In this document: piece after piece, positions 8,001 through 16,774 of the stretch
Layout: each line of letters opens with the position of its first letter
How positions within the stretch are numbered: position 1 is the stretch's first letter
Assembly: GCA_018432235.1 (NCBI GenBank)
Contig: JAHDLO010000010.1
Coordinates: forward strand, 516,094-580,093
Source: Clostridiaceae bacterium
GTDB taxonomy: Bacteria > Bacillota > Clostridia > Peptostreptococcales > Natronincolaceae
Direction: 5' to 3'
Length of the DNA: 64,000 nucleotides
Notes under the pieces: model-generated
What the model saw: only the letters and a program-made list of their open reading frames with translations
What the model was told of the DNA's origin: nothing
The model's database searches: none
Position numbers and translations under genes: made by a program

Positions 8001-8338
8001 TATACTACCTCCTCATAATTCATAGTTACGACTCCGTTAATAACACTTAATCCGTATTTATATGTTTTTCCAGTACTGATGTCAATAAATCTATGCGGCA
8101 TAGTATCCGCCTTATGCCCAACAAAATCAGCCCCCAACGCATTGATATCTGCATTAATATCCCCCAAGCTTTGCCCCTGCGCCTCAACACTATCACTTAG
8201 GTTTTGAATATTTCCCTCCAACACCCTAAAGGCCTCATCAATCTTCATATTATCCTCAACAAAATCCTGTCGCTTTACATATTCATTGCTTTTCCATTGG
8301 TTTAAACCAAGGTTTTGAGTCTTTTCCTGACTTGGCAT
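8000..8338 (-). CDS. tail fibre N-terminal/attachment protein, module 2
   Basis: The 112-residue protein starts MPSQEKTQNLGLNQW, a motif typical of the N-terminus of clostridial phage tail fibres. It continues with a coiled coil (IQNLSDSVEAQGQSLGDINADINALGADF) and GHKADTMPHRFIDISTGKTYKYG. It probably attaches the fibre to the baseplate. The preceding gene ends at its start codon, and the next gene overlaps its stop. Confidence 0.65.
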   Translation of the reverse strand: MPSQEKTQNLGLNQWKSNEYVKRQDFVEDNMKIDEAFRVLEGNIQNLSDSVEAQGQSLGDINADINALGADFVGHKADTMPHRFIDISTGKTYKYGLSVINGVVTMNYEEVV

Positions 8339-8886
8339 TATATCGCCTCCTTATATGCTTCTAATTGCTCCCAGGTGAGATTCAGGTCATCCCAGGCCTG
8401 CCAGCTTCTATTAAAGCCGTCAAATTCGCTCCAGGTCAAATAATTAAACCTGAAACTGAAGGGAAGGTGAGCCGGCTTAATCTCATTGATGGCTGCCTCT
8501 AGGTCGCCTATGTTTGGTGGTACACCTCTGGTGCCTACAAAGCTTATGACAATGGCGCCGTCAAAGCTGACCTGCACCTGACCATTGGAATAGGCCTCCG
8601 CCACCAGCTGAATCAGCCTCGCATCCGCCTTTCCGGTGCCTCGCCATTTGGATTTTATGACGCTTCTTCTCTCCTCAAGATCTTTGCTTAGGTCGGTTTT
8701 TATCCCCAGCTCTGCCTCATATAGCTCCAGCCCCCATGTTGCCGTATCGATATTCAGCTGCTGCTGAACCTCCTCAATGCTTGCCTCAACAGCCTTTAGC
8801 GCCTTTTCCTCACCTCGGAAGATTTCATTAAATATCTTGGATTTCCGCATAAATGCAGGGAGGTAACTAACCAATTTATTCCCCAT
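8338..8886 (-). CDS. xkdU: YmfQ/XkdU (DUF2313) baseplate protein, module 2
   Basis: The 182-residue protein begins KLVSYLPAFMRKSKIFNEI, carries LGIKTDLSKDLEERRSVIKSKWRG...A.L.QLV.AY, and ends in a WSEFDGFNRSWQAWDDLNLTWEQLE tail. These are hallmarks of the YmfQ/XkdU family that closes the baseplate wedge (tail protein I analogue). Its place after the baseplate J gene and before the fibres matches PBSX. The 11-base overlap with the J gene indicates coupling. Confidence 0.85.
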   Translation of the reverse strand: MGNKLVSYLPAFMRKSKIFNEIFRGEEKALKAVEASIEEVQQQLNIDTATWGLELYEAELGIKTDLSKDLEERRSVIKSKWRGTGKADARLIQLVAEAYSNGQVQVSFDGAIVISFVGTRGVPPNIGDLEAAINEIKPAHLPFSFRFNYLTWSEFDGFNRSWQAWDDLNLTWEQLEAYKEAI

Positions 8887-9946
8887 TGATGGCTACCTCC
8901 CCTAAAACAGGAATCTCATCCTCTTCCAGATAAATATTTGCAGCACCGCCATTAAGGGTTAGATTAGTATAGTCAACGATGCCTGCCGTCTGAAGTATCA
9001 GGCTCCCTATAATTGCATAGCTGATATAGGCCTCAGTAAAGGAAATCTCCCTAAAATAGCTTCTCAAGACCTCTCTAACCTCTTCTGTAACCTCTTCCCT
9101 TGTATAGCTCCCCTCCAGCACAGCATCAAAGGCTATGTCTAAAATCCTTGCGCCTGCACTGACAACTGTACAATGGGCGCCTATAGGTGCAACCCCTTCC
9201 CCTGCTCCGGCAGCTCCGGGGTCAATATATGCCTGTGCCCTTTCTACAATTTCATTGTCGGCCGGCTCCTTTAGCTCATTGATGATGACCACCTTAACGG
9301 TGTTGTCACCCTGCCATAGGGAAAAAACCTTTGCATCCCCCACCCCTTGAACCTCCTTGGCCCAGCTTTTGTAGTGGGCTCTATTGCCGCTGGTTGTAGG
9401 AGTCTTTATTCTTTCGTAATACCTTTGCAGCAATGCCCCATCCCCCTCAGCCTCAAAACCGTTTCCTATGGGCTGTGGGTTTGTGACCTCAGTTATTCCT
9501 GCTATGGTTATGGGGATTCTTGTAATTTGATTTGCCGGAACATTTCCTATAGTCCCTTCAGTTAAGCATTGCACCCTGATAACCGCCATGTTGGCAACAT
9601 TTCGTGTCTCCAATGCTTCAAACTGTATACCGCTTTCCGTTTCAAACAGTGCACCGGCATTTACAATACCATTGCCCCTTACCTCTACTTCTCCTGTAGC
9701 TTTGGTGGCGGCCTTCCTGGTTAAGCCCGTCATTTGATATATCCTGGCCGCCAGCTCGGCTCCCGTCAGTTTTTCAATATCCAGCTTGTGGGCCACAGTG
9801 CTTAGGTCCTTGTATAGCTCCTCCAGCTTTATGGCCACCGGTCTGGTGGCATCATAGATAAAGCTGCCCTCTGTTTTATCATAGGCATTGCTGATTTCCT
9901 GCATGATATCGGCATGTATTTTATTTCTTTCCTTATCCTTAAACAC
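8876..9946 (-). CDS. xkdT: baseplate J-like protein XkdT, module 2
   Basis: The 356-residue baseplate wedge protein (gp6/gpJ analogue) has an N-terminal helical part (EGSFIYDATRPVAIKLEELYKDL) and a central conserved GLTRKAATKATGEVEVRG...IPAGTLFETE-like region. The typical 'TPTTSGNRAHYKSWAKEVQGVGDAKVF' motif and the GAGEGVAPIGAHCTV segment follow. It forms the ring that couples fibres to sheath contraction. The length is normal for XkdT. Confidence 0.92.
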   Translation of the reverse strand: MFKDKERNKIHADIMQEISNAYDKTEGSFIYDATRPVAIKLEELYKDLSTVAHKLDIEKLTGAELAARIYQMTGLTRKAATKATGEVEVRGNGIVNAGALFETESGIQFEALETRNVANMAVIRVQCLTEGTIGNVPANQITRIPITIAGITEVTNPQPIGNGFEAEGDGALLQRYYERIKTPTTSGNRAHYKSWAKEVQGVGDAKVFSLWQGDNTVKVVIINELKEPADNEIVERAQAYIDPGAAGAGEGVAPIGAHCTVVSAGARILDIAFDAVLEGSYTREEVTEEVREVLRSYFREISFTEAYISYAIIGSLILQTAGIVDYTNLTLNGGAANIYLEEDEIPVLGEVAINGE

Positions 9947-10364
9947 CCAGCATCACCTCCTGTTCTAGGGTATTGTTGACCTTAAAGGAAACCATAAGCT
10001 GTGCGCCTGACCTTTCCAGCCGCCAGCCGCTGATGCTCTTTACCAGTGGATGCTTCATCAGAGCCTCCGTAATCTCCCTTTTGATCTCGCTCTTTATGAA
10101 TTCTATAGGCAGATTCTGGCCTATGATTAAATCCTCCAGTGAAACCCCATAGCTGCTGCTGTAGATTTCATATTTTCTCTTTTCAGTCCTCAGGAGCTTT
10201 TCAATCCAGATACATAAGGCCGCTTCAGGGTCAGCCTCCACCAGCCTGCCATCCTTCAATACAAAGTCCCCGCTGTTAAAATCATATAAAAAGGACCTAC
10301 CCATTTGTACGCCCTGGCCTTCCTCCTGTGCTTCAATTTGCAGATATCCTATACTTGGTAGCAT
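9939..10364 (-). CDS. xkdS: DUF2634 (XkdS) gp25-like baseplate wedge protein, module 2
   Basis: The 141-residue protein has the DUF2634 pattern DFNSGDFVLKDGRLVEADPEAALCIWIEKLLRTEKRKYEIYSSSYG. This family corresponds to T4 gp25/XkdS, which nucleates sheath polymerisation at the baseplate. It overlaps the J gene by eight bases and is adjacent to the DUF2577 gene. Confidence 0.88.
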   Translation of the reverse strand: MLPSIGYLQIEAQEEGQGVQMGRSFLYDFNSGDFVLKDGRLVEADPEAALCIWIEKLLRTEKRKYEIYSSSYGVSLEDLIIGQNLPIEFIKSEIKREITEALMKHPLVKSISGWRLERSGAQLMVSFKVNNTLEQEVMLGV

Positions 10365-10715
10365 TTAAACGCTCACCGCCTTGTCTAAAACATAATATTT
10401 CTGTTCATCCTTTGTCGGGATAATAATAACCCTATCCCCGGCCTTTAGGGTATCTGTAAATTCGATTTCCCCTTCAGCTGAAAAGGCAGCATTGACATCT
10501 GAAAATGCCATGCTTCCCGTTATGCTGCAATTCCGCTTATAGCTCCTTAGCATATGGGCGCCAAAGATTAAATGCTCTTTAGTAAGGAGAATTTTGTCCC
10601 CCAGAGCCACCTTTATATCTGGCAATGGCGACACCACTCTGCCCAGCTGTACACCAGAATTAACTACATTGTCCCTTGCTCTAAAAAGCTTTGCCAGCTC
10701 AACTACCCCATTCAT
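10365..10715 (-). CDS. xkdR: DUF2577 (XkdR) spike/baseplate protein, module 2
   Basis: The 116-residue protein matches DUF2577: it starts NGVVELAKLFRARDN, then VQLGRVVSPLPDIKVALGDKILLTKEHLIFG and a terminal TLKAGDRVIIIPTKDEQKYYVLDK. The OB-fold-like core is thought to be the short central spike at the hub of PBSX-like tails. It overlaps the hub gene by four bases. Confidence 0.88.
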   Translation of the reverse strand: MNGVVELAKLFRARDNVVNSGVQLGRVVSPLPDIKVALGDKILLTKEHLIFGAHMLRSYKRNCSITGSMAFSDVNAAFSAEGEIEFTDTLKAGDRVIIIPTKDEQKYYVLDKAVSV

Positions 10716-11686
10716 TCAAGCACCCCCAAATCCAATGACATGGTGTGCAATCCATTTTTAACCACATGGCTGCAGCCCTCTATGATGTACTGCCCCGTCA
10801 TTCCTGTAATTTCCTCATTGATTTCAATGACTCTGCCGGCCCTGACATCATCCTGTCCCAGCATGGTCAAGGCATTCTTTTCCGTAATCCTGCCGGTTTC
10901 CTTAAGACTATTCCTGCCAATGGCGGCTGCCTTTCCTTTATTGCTGTCCTCCACCTCTATTAGCTGCTGCAGCAGACCATATTTATCTACAAGGCCTTCG
11001 TCCCTTTCAAGATGAATCACACTATTGTCATTTACCAGCTTCACGCTGTTGATCATTTCCGTTATGGAAAGGCTTCTTGAGGGGGCGGCTATAGAGGCCT
11101 GTAGGCTATGCTCCTGTAAATTGGCAGCCAGACTAAAGCGCCCCTCTACCTTCAGCATTTTTTGCGGCTCTATATATAGCTTGCCGGCCCTCATTTCCAT
11201 GACATACCTTGTGCCAGTCTCAGCTTCTGCAATGGTCAAAATATCCCAGATCATATCACTTAAGGCCTTATCTCTGTAAATTCTGTTTATTGTGGCGGGT
11301 ATATCAACGACATTGCCAATCGGTATTTTGAAATCCCTTAATATTTGCAGTATGGCCATCGATGCGGAAATTCGGTTAAATTGATATATCTCCTGTGACT
11401 TATTCAGGTAAAAGGCAAAATCCATGGCAGTGTATTGCAGTGGCTGTCTTCCGTTTCTTTGTTCCGATACTATGATGCCTCGAAATATTTCACCTTCATT
11501 TTCCAGGAGTATCATATCGCCCATACTGCAGGGATTGACAGGGAAAAATCGGGTGTCATTGAAGGCAATATTGAAGCTTAACTCATCCCCCAGCTGGTCT
11601 ATGCTGCTTTTCCAGCTGATTTCTCCCACCAAGGGGGTTATGTTTATTCTTTCATCCTTTTTAATAAGCCAAAGCTGATGAGCCAT
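10712..11686 (-). CDS. xkdQ: XkdQ/YqbQ baseplate hub protein, module 2
   Basis: The 324-residue hub (gp27/gpD fold) has the N-terminal ITPLVGEISWKSSIDQLGDELSFNIAFNDT and GDMILLENEGEIFRGIIVSEQRNG typical of XkdQ. Mid-protein it has FKIPIGNVVDIPATINRIYRDKALSDMIWDIL. The C-terminus DDVRAGRVIEINEEITGMTGQYIIEGCSHVVKNG is also family-specific. It lies between the XkdP-like and DUF2577 genes, as in PBSX and diffocin. Confidence 0.9.
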   Translation of the reverse strand: MAHQLWLIKKDERINITPLVGEISWKSSIDQLGDELSFNIAFNDTRFFPVNPCSMGDMILLENEGEIFRGIIVSEQRNGRQPLQYTAMDFAFYLNKSQEIYQFNRISASMAILQILRDFKIPIGNVVDIPATINRIYRDKALSDMIWDILTIAEAETGTRYVMEMRAGKLYIEPQKMLKVEGRFSLAANLQEHSLQASIAAPSRSLSITEMINSVKLVNDNSVIHLERDEGLVDKYGLLQQLIEVEDSNKGKAAAIGRNSLKETGRITEKNALTMLGQDDVRAGRVIEINEEITGMTGQYIIEGCSHVVKNGLHTMSLDLGVLE

Positions 11687-11687
11687 A

Positions 11688-12110
11688 CTACACCTTCTCC
11701 CTATTGAGCTGGATGAACTTGAATTCCTCCAGGGTTAAGGTATAGTAAATATCCCCGCTGCCATTGGCTACCCCATAAGTAAAGCTTTCGATGCTACAGG
11801 CCATATTGATGGGGGTGCCTGTGATGATCAACCGGATAGGAAGCCTTCTATCCATCCATTCTTGAAGCCTTTCAACATATTCCCACCCTAGATATCCTCT
11901 ATCTCTTAGGAAGGGATAATCCCTTACAGGGAAAAAGGATTGAATGGTCAGGGATTTAAGCCCCGCCATACCGATTAGCTTTATGTCTCCCTGCGATATG
12001 GTTTCATAGGCTTCATTTTTGTGGGGAAGCTGTAGGGTGAATTCCTCCGGAACTACGGGAAGCTGAATAATTTCTTCTCTATTGTTTATAGATAAAAAGA
12101 CATCTATCAT
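11688..12110 (-). CDS. XkdP-like proximal baseplate protein lacking LysM, module 2
   Basis: The 140-residue protein matches the N-terminal half of XkdP: LPVVPEEFTLQLPHKNEAYETISQGDIKLIGMAGLKSLTIQSFFP and a terminal IYYTLTLEEFKFIQL. Bacillus XkdP has a C-terminal LysM domain; here the protein stops before it. The LysM-free form may be a natural shorter version. It sits between the tape measure and hub genes. Confidence 0.75.
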   Translation of the reverse strand: MIDVFLSINNREEIIQLPVVPEEFTLQLPHKNEAYETISQGDIKLIGMAGLKSLTIQSFFPVRDYPFLRDRGYLGWEYVERLQEWMDRRLPIRLIITGTPINMACSIESFTYGVANGSGDIYYTLTLEEFKFIQLNREKV

Positions 12111-12122
12111 ATTCTCTCCCCC

Positions 12123-13928
12123 TTACATATTAGCTAATGTCAGTTTCAGTTTTGTCACCATTTCATTGACAACCTCGTCCGTCGTCATATTACTGCCGTT
12201 TATATTTATTGTGATATTTGGGGCATTGCTAATTCTTTCAATTAACCGCTGTGATTTATCTGCAGGAATAATGGTTTCGCCGCTGCTTAAGCGTCTGATT
12301 TCTCCTCCACGCTCATGCAGGAGGGCAAGACCGCCTTGTGAGTAGGTGGTTCCCATGGCGAAGGCAGGGATTTTAGGTATTTCTATGCCAAAGCTCATAC
12401 CACCGTATTTAGGTATCCAATCAGGAACCGTGAATTTGATTTGATTGATACCGTCAATCACCATGTTGATTAATTCAGCTGCCGGTCTGAAAAATGATAG
12501 GACGCCTTCTAATGCATTGTTAAATACATTTTGAAAAAAGGAGGCTACGTTGCCGAATATCGATTGTATGCTTTCCCATAGGGATAGGGCCTTTTCCTTG
12601 ACGGTGTCCCAGTTCCGGTATAGTGCAACGCCAGCTATTATCAATCCTCCAATAACCATTGTAGCAATTCCAAGGCCAGAAGATAGAAATGCTGTTGCCG
12701 TTGCCAGCATATACTTCAATACAATCGTTATTGCAACATAAGAATTGTATATAATGGTGTTAATATTGGCAACCAGCATCGCTGCATTATAAAATGCCAA
12801 CGCTCCAGCAACACCCCAAATAATTGGCTCAAATATCACCCATTTATCCTTTATAAAATTGTATAATTTTATAGCTCCGTTGCATATTTCTCCAATGGAA
12901 TCAACAATACTTGGCAAGCCAACATTTTTCATCCAATCCAAGATTGGCTTAAAGAGCTTAAAAGCATTATCAAAGGTTAATCCTATGTTTTCCGCACCTG
13001 ACCTAAGCTCATCGAGGATTCCCCTTACACCTTCAAAAGCAGGCATGTTTTCATTTACCTTTTCCTTAATTTTTTCAAAAGCGTCAAGTCCCCATATGCC
13101 TACCTCCTTCATAATGCCACCTAAATATTTAATTTTATCGATGACAGTATGAATCATAGGTGCATTCCTCTCAATAGCCTCTCTAATTTTTTGAAAAGCA
13201 TTAACCGTTATGCTGTGTATATAGGGAATATATTGGACAAACCAGCTTGCAAGTCTTCCTTGCAGCTGTAAAACCACCATGCCAACCTCTTCCTTAACAT
13301 CGGCCCAAGCATTTTTCATATTTTGGATTCGTCCTAAATCTGTATTCGCCATAGTCTTGCTTAAGCCGCCAATATTGTCCTTTAGAATTTGCGTCAGGGT
13401 AGCTGTTTTGTCCGCTTCCTTCCCGTACTTCAATATTTCCTCTTGGGTAGAGCTGAATTTGATGCCTGCCTTCGTTAAGGCATCCGTTTGCCCTATCATC
13501 ACAGCTGCCAGCATATTGCCCGCATTTGCAGCATCCTGCTGACTGGCATTTACCCCATACTGCAGAGCTATCAAATCATTCATTCCCGGCATTAATGCCT
13601 TGATTGTATCTGCATTCAATTTATTGGCAGCCAGCTGCTTTACCCCTGATAGCTGGACTTCATCTCCGGTTATCCCTAATTTCTGAAGCTCATTGGCATA
13701 TTTTTTAATACCCTCAATCTGTTCAGCAGTGACGCCATTTAAGTTCTTCATCACAGCTTCCATATTCATTTCAGCTGCCATCTTATTTTTTGCAGCTGAT
13801 ATACTGTCCTTAACAAACTTATCAGTTGCTGCTAATCCAATCTTTTCGTACTTCTTTACTAAGGCTGTAGCACCCTTTAAAAACTTGTCGTATGCATTTA
13901 TTTGCTTTTTTTCATTATCTGTAGACAT
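12123..13928 (-). CDS. tail tape measure protein, module 2
   Basis: This is a 601-residue tape measure protein; start ATG 13928 has GAGGGTGAAGAA upstream. The N-terminal third is helical with a tape-measure core (TALVKKYEKIGLAATDKFVKDSISAAK...GISFSSTQEEI-like). Two hydrophobic stretches follow (about residues 370-440). The C-terminus carries the recurrent GGLALLHERGGEIRRLSSGETIIP motif and an ININGSNMTTDEVV tail. Its length, not sequence, sets tail length; it is about 25% longer than the module 1 tape measure. Confidence 0.88.
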   Translation of the reverse strand: MSTDNEKKQINAYDKFLKGATALVKKYEKIGLAATDKFVKDSISAAKNKMAAEMNMEAVMKNLNGVTAEQIEGIKKYANELQKLGITGDEVQLSGVKQLAANKLNADTIKALMPGMNDLIALQYGVNASQQDAANAGNMLAAVMIGQTDALTKAGIKFSSTQEEILKYGKEADKTATLTQILKDNIGGLSKTMANTDLGRIQNMKNAWADVKEEVGMVVLQLQGRLASWFVQYIPYIHSITVNAFQKIREAIERNAPMIHTVIDKIKYLGGIMKEVGIWGLDAFEKIKEKVNENMPAFEGVRGILDELRSGAENIGLTFDNAFKLFKPILDWMKNVGLPSIVDSIGEICNGAIKLYNFIKDKWVIFEPIIWGVAGALAFYNAAMLVANINTIIYNSYVAITIVLKYMLATATAFLSSGLGIATMVIGGLIIAGVALYRNWDTVKEKALSLWESIQSIFGNVASFFQNVFNNALEGVLSFFRPAAELINMVIDGINQIKFTVPDWIPKYGGMSFGIEIPKIPAFAMGTTYSQGGLALLHERGGEIRRLSSGETIIPADKSQRLIERISNAPNITININGSNMTTDEVVNEMVTKLKLTLANM

Positions 13929-13965
13929 TTCTTCACCCTCTTTCAAGGAAGATAAAAGAAGGAGC

Positions 13966-14133
13966 CTATTTCATGCTCCAACGCTCCTTCTCCTCTTCAA
14001 AGCACAGCTCCATGCTGGCAGCCATCAGCAGCCTTTCGTCGTAGCTGAGATTCAGCAAATAATCCAGCCTGAAGCCTTTTTGCAGGTAGTGATGCAGAAA
14101 ATACAAATCTCCATCACTACCGATTAGTTTTTT
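13966..14133 (-). CDS. -1 frameshift extension of the module 2 tail assembly chaperone
   Basis: In the -1 frame, directly after the slippery heptamer A_AAA_AAC (14133-14127), an open frame of about 55 codons runs LIGSDGDLYFLHHYLQKGF...EEEKERWSMK to TAG at 13966. It has no start of its own. It corresponds to the second, frameshift-only part of tail assembly chaperones (gpG-T of lambda, the XkdN region of PBSX). The zero-frame stop TAA follows the heptamer at once, a classic recoding layout. Confidence 0.8.
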   Translation of the reverse strand, partial: KKLIGSDGDLYFLHHYLQKGFRLDYLLNLSYDERLLMAASMELCFEEEKERWSMK

Positions 14134-14522
14134 ATATCCTTAACCGCCTTTACACTGTCGGAATATCCCGCCATCTGGAGACAATAGCCTGAAATACTGC
14201 CTATTTCCCCAGCCTCAAAGATTTTTTCTACGATATCTGTAGGCTCTATGCAGCCAAACTCCTCCTGCAGCTTTTCATCCTTTAGATTGGGCTCAACCAC
14301 GCAGTTATACACCATGTGGAGGTCTGCTTTATCCTGGGTGGACTCATTTTGTGCAATAGAAAGAGCCTCCATACAAAGGCTCCTGGTTGGCTTCTTTACA
14401 ATGATATAGGCATCTAAGGAGGGAACATAGATTTCCTCCCTCTGGTTTTCCTTTTGCTTTAACTCTTCCTTCTTCTTTAACAGGTCTGTTACCGTTAGCT
14501 GCTTTAGATTTTTCTTTGACAT
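14124..14522 (-). CDS. xkdN: tail assembly chaperone XkdN-type, zero frame, module 2
   Basis: The 132-residue protein has YVPSLDAYIIVKKPTRSLCMEAL, DLHMVYNCVVEPNLKDEKLQEEFGC and a terminal AVKDIKN. This is the XkdN-type chaperone placed between tube and tape measure genes. It would coat the tape measure protein during tube assembly. The last three zero-frame positions are the slippery codons AAA AAC and the stop; a -1 slip yields the longer form. Confidence 0.85.
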   Translation of the reverse strand: MSKKNLKQLTVTDLLKKKEELKQKENQREEIYVPSLDAYIIVKKPTRSLCMEALSIAQNESTQDKADLHMVYNCVVEPNLKDEKLQEEFGCIEPTDIVEKIFEAGEIGSISGYCLQMAGYSDSVKAVKDIKN

Positions 14523-14537
14523 TATAATTGCCCCCTA

Positions 14538-14972
14538 TTAGCCTTCTATTAAATCAGGAAAATCAAAATCACTGAAGCCGAAGGGGATATCCTCCTCCAG
14601 CTTTGCCTTTTGCTCAAAGGCCATTAGCATTACCTCGTTGAACCAGACATTGTATAGGACAACCCTTTGCGTGCCGAAGGCATCAGGGTCCGCCAGCTTG
14701 GCTACAATTTTAGACCTTACCTCCTGACCGTCCTTAATCGCCATAGCAATCTTCTTTTGAGCCCTAGAGTAGACCTTCTTAAGCTTCATGGTGCCTTCAC
14801 CGCTCCAGCCCAGCACCTTTGAGTCCTTTGACAGAGAGCCTGCCATATTAATTTCTTCTCTATCAATGGTGATCTTAGCCTCAAAGCTTTCAATATCCGC
14901 CAGCAGCTCTCCATCCCACCATACTGAGCCAAAAGTACCATTTATCAATCTCTTACCTTCTACCTTGTTCAT
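14538..14972 (-). CDS. xkdM: tail tube protein XkdM, module 2
   Basis: The 144-residue protein has the XkdM signature: RLINGTFGSVWWDGELLADIESFEAKI, then EEINMAGSLSKDSKVLGWSGEGTMKLKKVYSR and a terminal IPFGFSDFDFPDL. It polymerises into the inner tube driven through the target envelope. It lies 31 bases after the sheath stop, with its own ribosome site (AGAGAGGATG). Confidence 0.92.
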   Translation of the reverse strand: MNKVEGKRLINGTFGSVWWDGELLADIESFEAKITIDREEINMAGSLSKDSKVLGWSGEGTMKLKKVYSRAQKKIAMAIKDGQEVRSKIVAKLADPDAFGTQRVVLYNVWFNEVMLMAFEQKAKLEEDIPFGFSDFDFPDLIEG

Positions 14973-15003
14973 TTATATCATCCTCTCTACGATTAATTTA
15001 GCC

Positions 15004-16053
15004 CTATAATGAAATATTGAATTTCAAATCCTCAACAGAATCCAGGAATTTCAGGTTGCCCTTCACAAAAACCTGACTTCTGAAGGATTTTTCCTTAAGC
15101 TGCTGCTCCGTAAAGTCGCTGGTATCTACACCAATTGCCCCCCAGGCCAGCCGCTGAGCCTCTGTATCGATGGTTACTCTGTTGTTGTAGGCTGGGTCCA
15201 GAATATCCCCTGCCAGCCCCTTAAGATAGGCATTTACAGCAGTTAAGAACAACACCTGATTGTCGTAGGAATTGTTGACCTTGCCTACATATTCATCCTC
15301 AAAGGTTCTGGTGATGTCCTCCTTAATTAAGTCCATTCCCTCAACAATTTTAATCTTTTTGAACTCCTCACCCTTCTCTGTGGTTGTGGTGGTTAAGGAG
15401 TTTACACCTCTGGCGATTTTTATCTTTTCGCCGTCATTTATTAAAATAAGCTTCCCGGCATCGATGTCGGCATTGGGATTGGCTGAATCGGAAATAGCCT
15501 CAACCTCCGGTAAAACATAGTAGGTTGCTGAACGGGTAAAGGGCAGGCCTGCTAAAATCCCTGCTATTCTACAGGTGTATTCAGCTGCTGTGTACACCTT
15601 ACCGCCTACAGCTATGCCTGATGCTGTAAAATTAATGATGGCCTCATCGTCGGCGCTATGGCCTGCAACAACAGCCTTAAAGGTCTTGCCTTCGTTTTGC
15701 CTGCAGCCCTTAACCCATTGTGCTACATCCTCAGAGGCCGATGCGTCCGGCACTGCCAGATAATTAAAGCTCTTTGACTTTAAACGCTCCAATGCAGCAT
15801 TATAGCTGGTGGCCTCTGTCGCTATCCTCTCCACCATCAGCTTAGAGGGATTTCCTAAGAAGGTCTTTTTAATCAGGTCCAGGCTTTCCACAGACCAGTC
15901 TTCCTCCTTTACTTCACTGACGATCCTGTATTCCTTAGTATCAAAGGCACCTGTGTCATCCTTTAATATAAGGGCCACTATACCCCTTTCGCTTCTTTCT
16001 ACTGCATTAACTGACTTTGTTTTAAAAATAATATCAATTGTTGGTAAACCCAT
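15004..16053 (-). CDS. xkdK: contractile tail sheath protein XkdK, module 2
   Basis: The 349-residue sheath starts MGLPTIDIIFKTKSVNAVERSERGIVALIL, the XkdK/diffocin sheath beginning. Diagnostic internal motifs are AGILAGLPFTRSATYYVLPEVEA and the C-terminal DPAYNNRVTIDTEAQRLAWGAIGVDT...SQVFVKGNLKFLDSVEDLKFNI. It forms the contractile outer sheath and shows this module to be R-type rather than flexible. A GGGAAG site precedes the ATG. It is clearly different in sequence from the module 1 sheath. Confidence 0.93.
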   Translation of the reverse strand: MGLPTIDIIFKTKSVNAVERSERGIVALILKDDTGAFDTKEYRIVSEVKEEDWSVESLDLIKKTFLGNPSKLMVERIATEATSYNAALERLKSKSFNYLAVPDASASEDVAQWVKGCRQNEGKTFKAVVAGHSADDEAIINFTASGIAVGGKVYTAAEYTCRIAGILAGLPFTRSATYYVLPEVEAISDSANPNADIDAGKLILINDGEKIKIARGVNSLTTTTTEKGEEFKKIKIVEGMDLIKEDITRTFEDEYVGKVNNSYDNQVLFLTAVNAYLKGLAGDILDPAYNNRVTIDTEAQRLAWGAIGVDTSDFTEQQLKEKSFRSQVFVKGNLKFLDSVEDLKFNISL

Positions 16054-16076
16054 TTACATCAACTTCCCTTCTTATT

Positions 16077-16496
16077 TTATTTAAGCTTAATGCCTTGCAT
16101 AAGCTCATTATCCTCTGTCTCTTCCTTTGCTTCAAAATAATTCATATTGAATTCAAATTGAAAGACTCCATCCTCTAGCTTGGATGAAGTCTCCGGTATT
16201 TTAATGCTTCTGTCTTCAATTTTCATGGTAAGCTGAAACAGCTCCTCCAGTCCTTCTATAACCTCCAAAGCCTCCGATATTCCGTTGGCTGTATTTGAAG
16301 GATAAATATATACTCTTACCGTTAGACTTCTTTCGTAATTGTAGAGCCTGTTATTTTTGATGATATTGTCCAGTTCGATGTATATTGAGGTTGCTTCGAG
16401 TGCTTCTGTTGGTTTTTGAGGCAGTAGCTGCAGCTGAGGAAGGCCAATGGTGATGACTTCCTCAATTGTTTGTTTGATTTTTTTTAGGGTGATCAT
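16077..16496 (-). CDS. tail terminator family protein, module 2
   Basis: The 139-residue protein matches the small family of clostridial tail terminators (DUF6838-like) upstream of XkdK sheaths: ITLKKIKQTIEEV, SIYIELDNIIKNNRLYNYERSLTVRVYIYPS and FELNMNYFE-like end. It would cap the tail top; with no head genes it closes the particle. It is the first gene of module 2, after a terminator and an AT-rich leader (16497-16564). Confidence 0.75.
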   Translation of the reverse strand: MITLKKIKQTIEEVITIGLPQLQLLPQKPTEALEATSIYIELDNIIKNNRLYNYERSLTVRVYIYPSNTANGISEALEVIEGLEELFQLTMKIEDRSIKIPETSSKLEDGVFQFEFNMNYFEAKEETEDNELMQGIKLK

Positions 16497-16564
16497 TGGT
16501 TTTTCCCTCCGTTTTGGGGTTAGTTAAAGCTTGTTTTTGTGAGCTAGGTTTAATATTATAGATA

Positions 16565-16589
16565 TAAAAATAACACCTTTTTTGGTGTT
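16565..16589 (-). terminator. intrinsic terminator at end of fibre cassette B
   Basis: On the minus strand AACACC-(A)6-GGTGTT is followed by ATTTTTAT. It lies between the fibre cassette of module 1 and the first gene of module 2. The terminator and upstream flank match those at 18351-18395. Confidence 0.75.
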
Positions 16590-16613
16590 GTGTCGTAATA
16601 ATTTCCTATTGTG
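16568..16613 (-). repeat. conserved cassette-end element, copy 2
   Basis: The element includes CACAATAGGAAATT, a CGACA box and the AACACC/GGTGTT hairpin. It is nearly identical to 18351-18395; a weaker relative is at 6670-6720. These mark the ends of tail-fibre cassettes. Confidence 0.7.
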
Positions 16614-16615
16614 AA

Positions 16616-16774
16616 TTAAATTCCTTCAGTATTGAGTAAAATGTAATCCTCAACCGGCTGCCGATAATCAGGGTTTGTAATATCGTCCAATCTGTAAACC
16701 TCTTGGGTTTTAGGGTTTATCCTGCCGTTCATAATCCTTTCTGCTGCAATTCTAACTACTACTTCGTTTACCAT
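16616..16774 (-). CDS. CD1375/XkdX-like small protein closing fibre cassette B
   Basis: This 52-codon ORF was read directly. It starts MVNEVVVRIAAERIMNG, then RINPKTQEVYRLDDI and ends YILLNTEGI. Its ATG overlaps the preceding stop as TAATG. The pattern ERIMNGxINPKTGExYxxxDI is common in tiny proteins at the end of clostridial tail-fibre modules. It is the counterpart of the 6721-6852 ORF; the function is unknown. Confidence 0.65.
   Translation of the reverse strand: MVNEVVVRIAAERIMNGRINPKTQEVYRLDDITNPDYRQPVEDYILLNTEGI

Noticed and set aside
12082..13542. Plus-strand ORFs opposite the module 2 tape measure
   Set aside because: They are antisense shadows without ribosome sites; the minus-strand frame has full tape-measure features.
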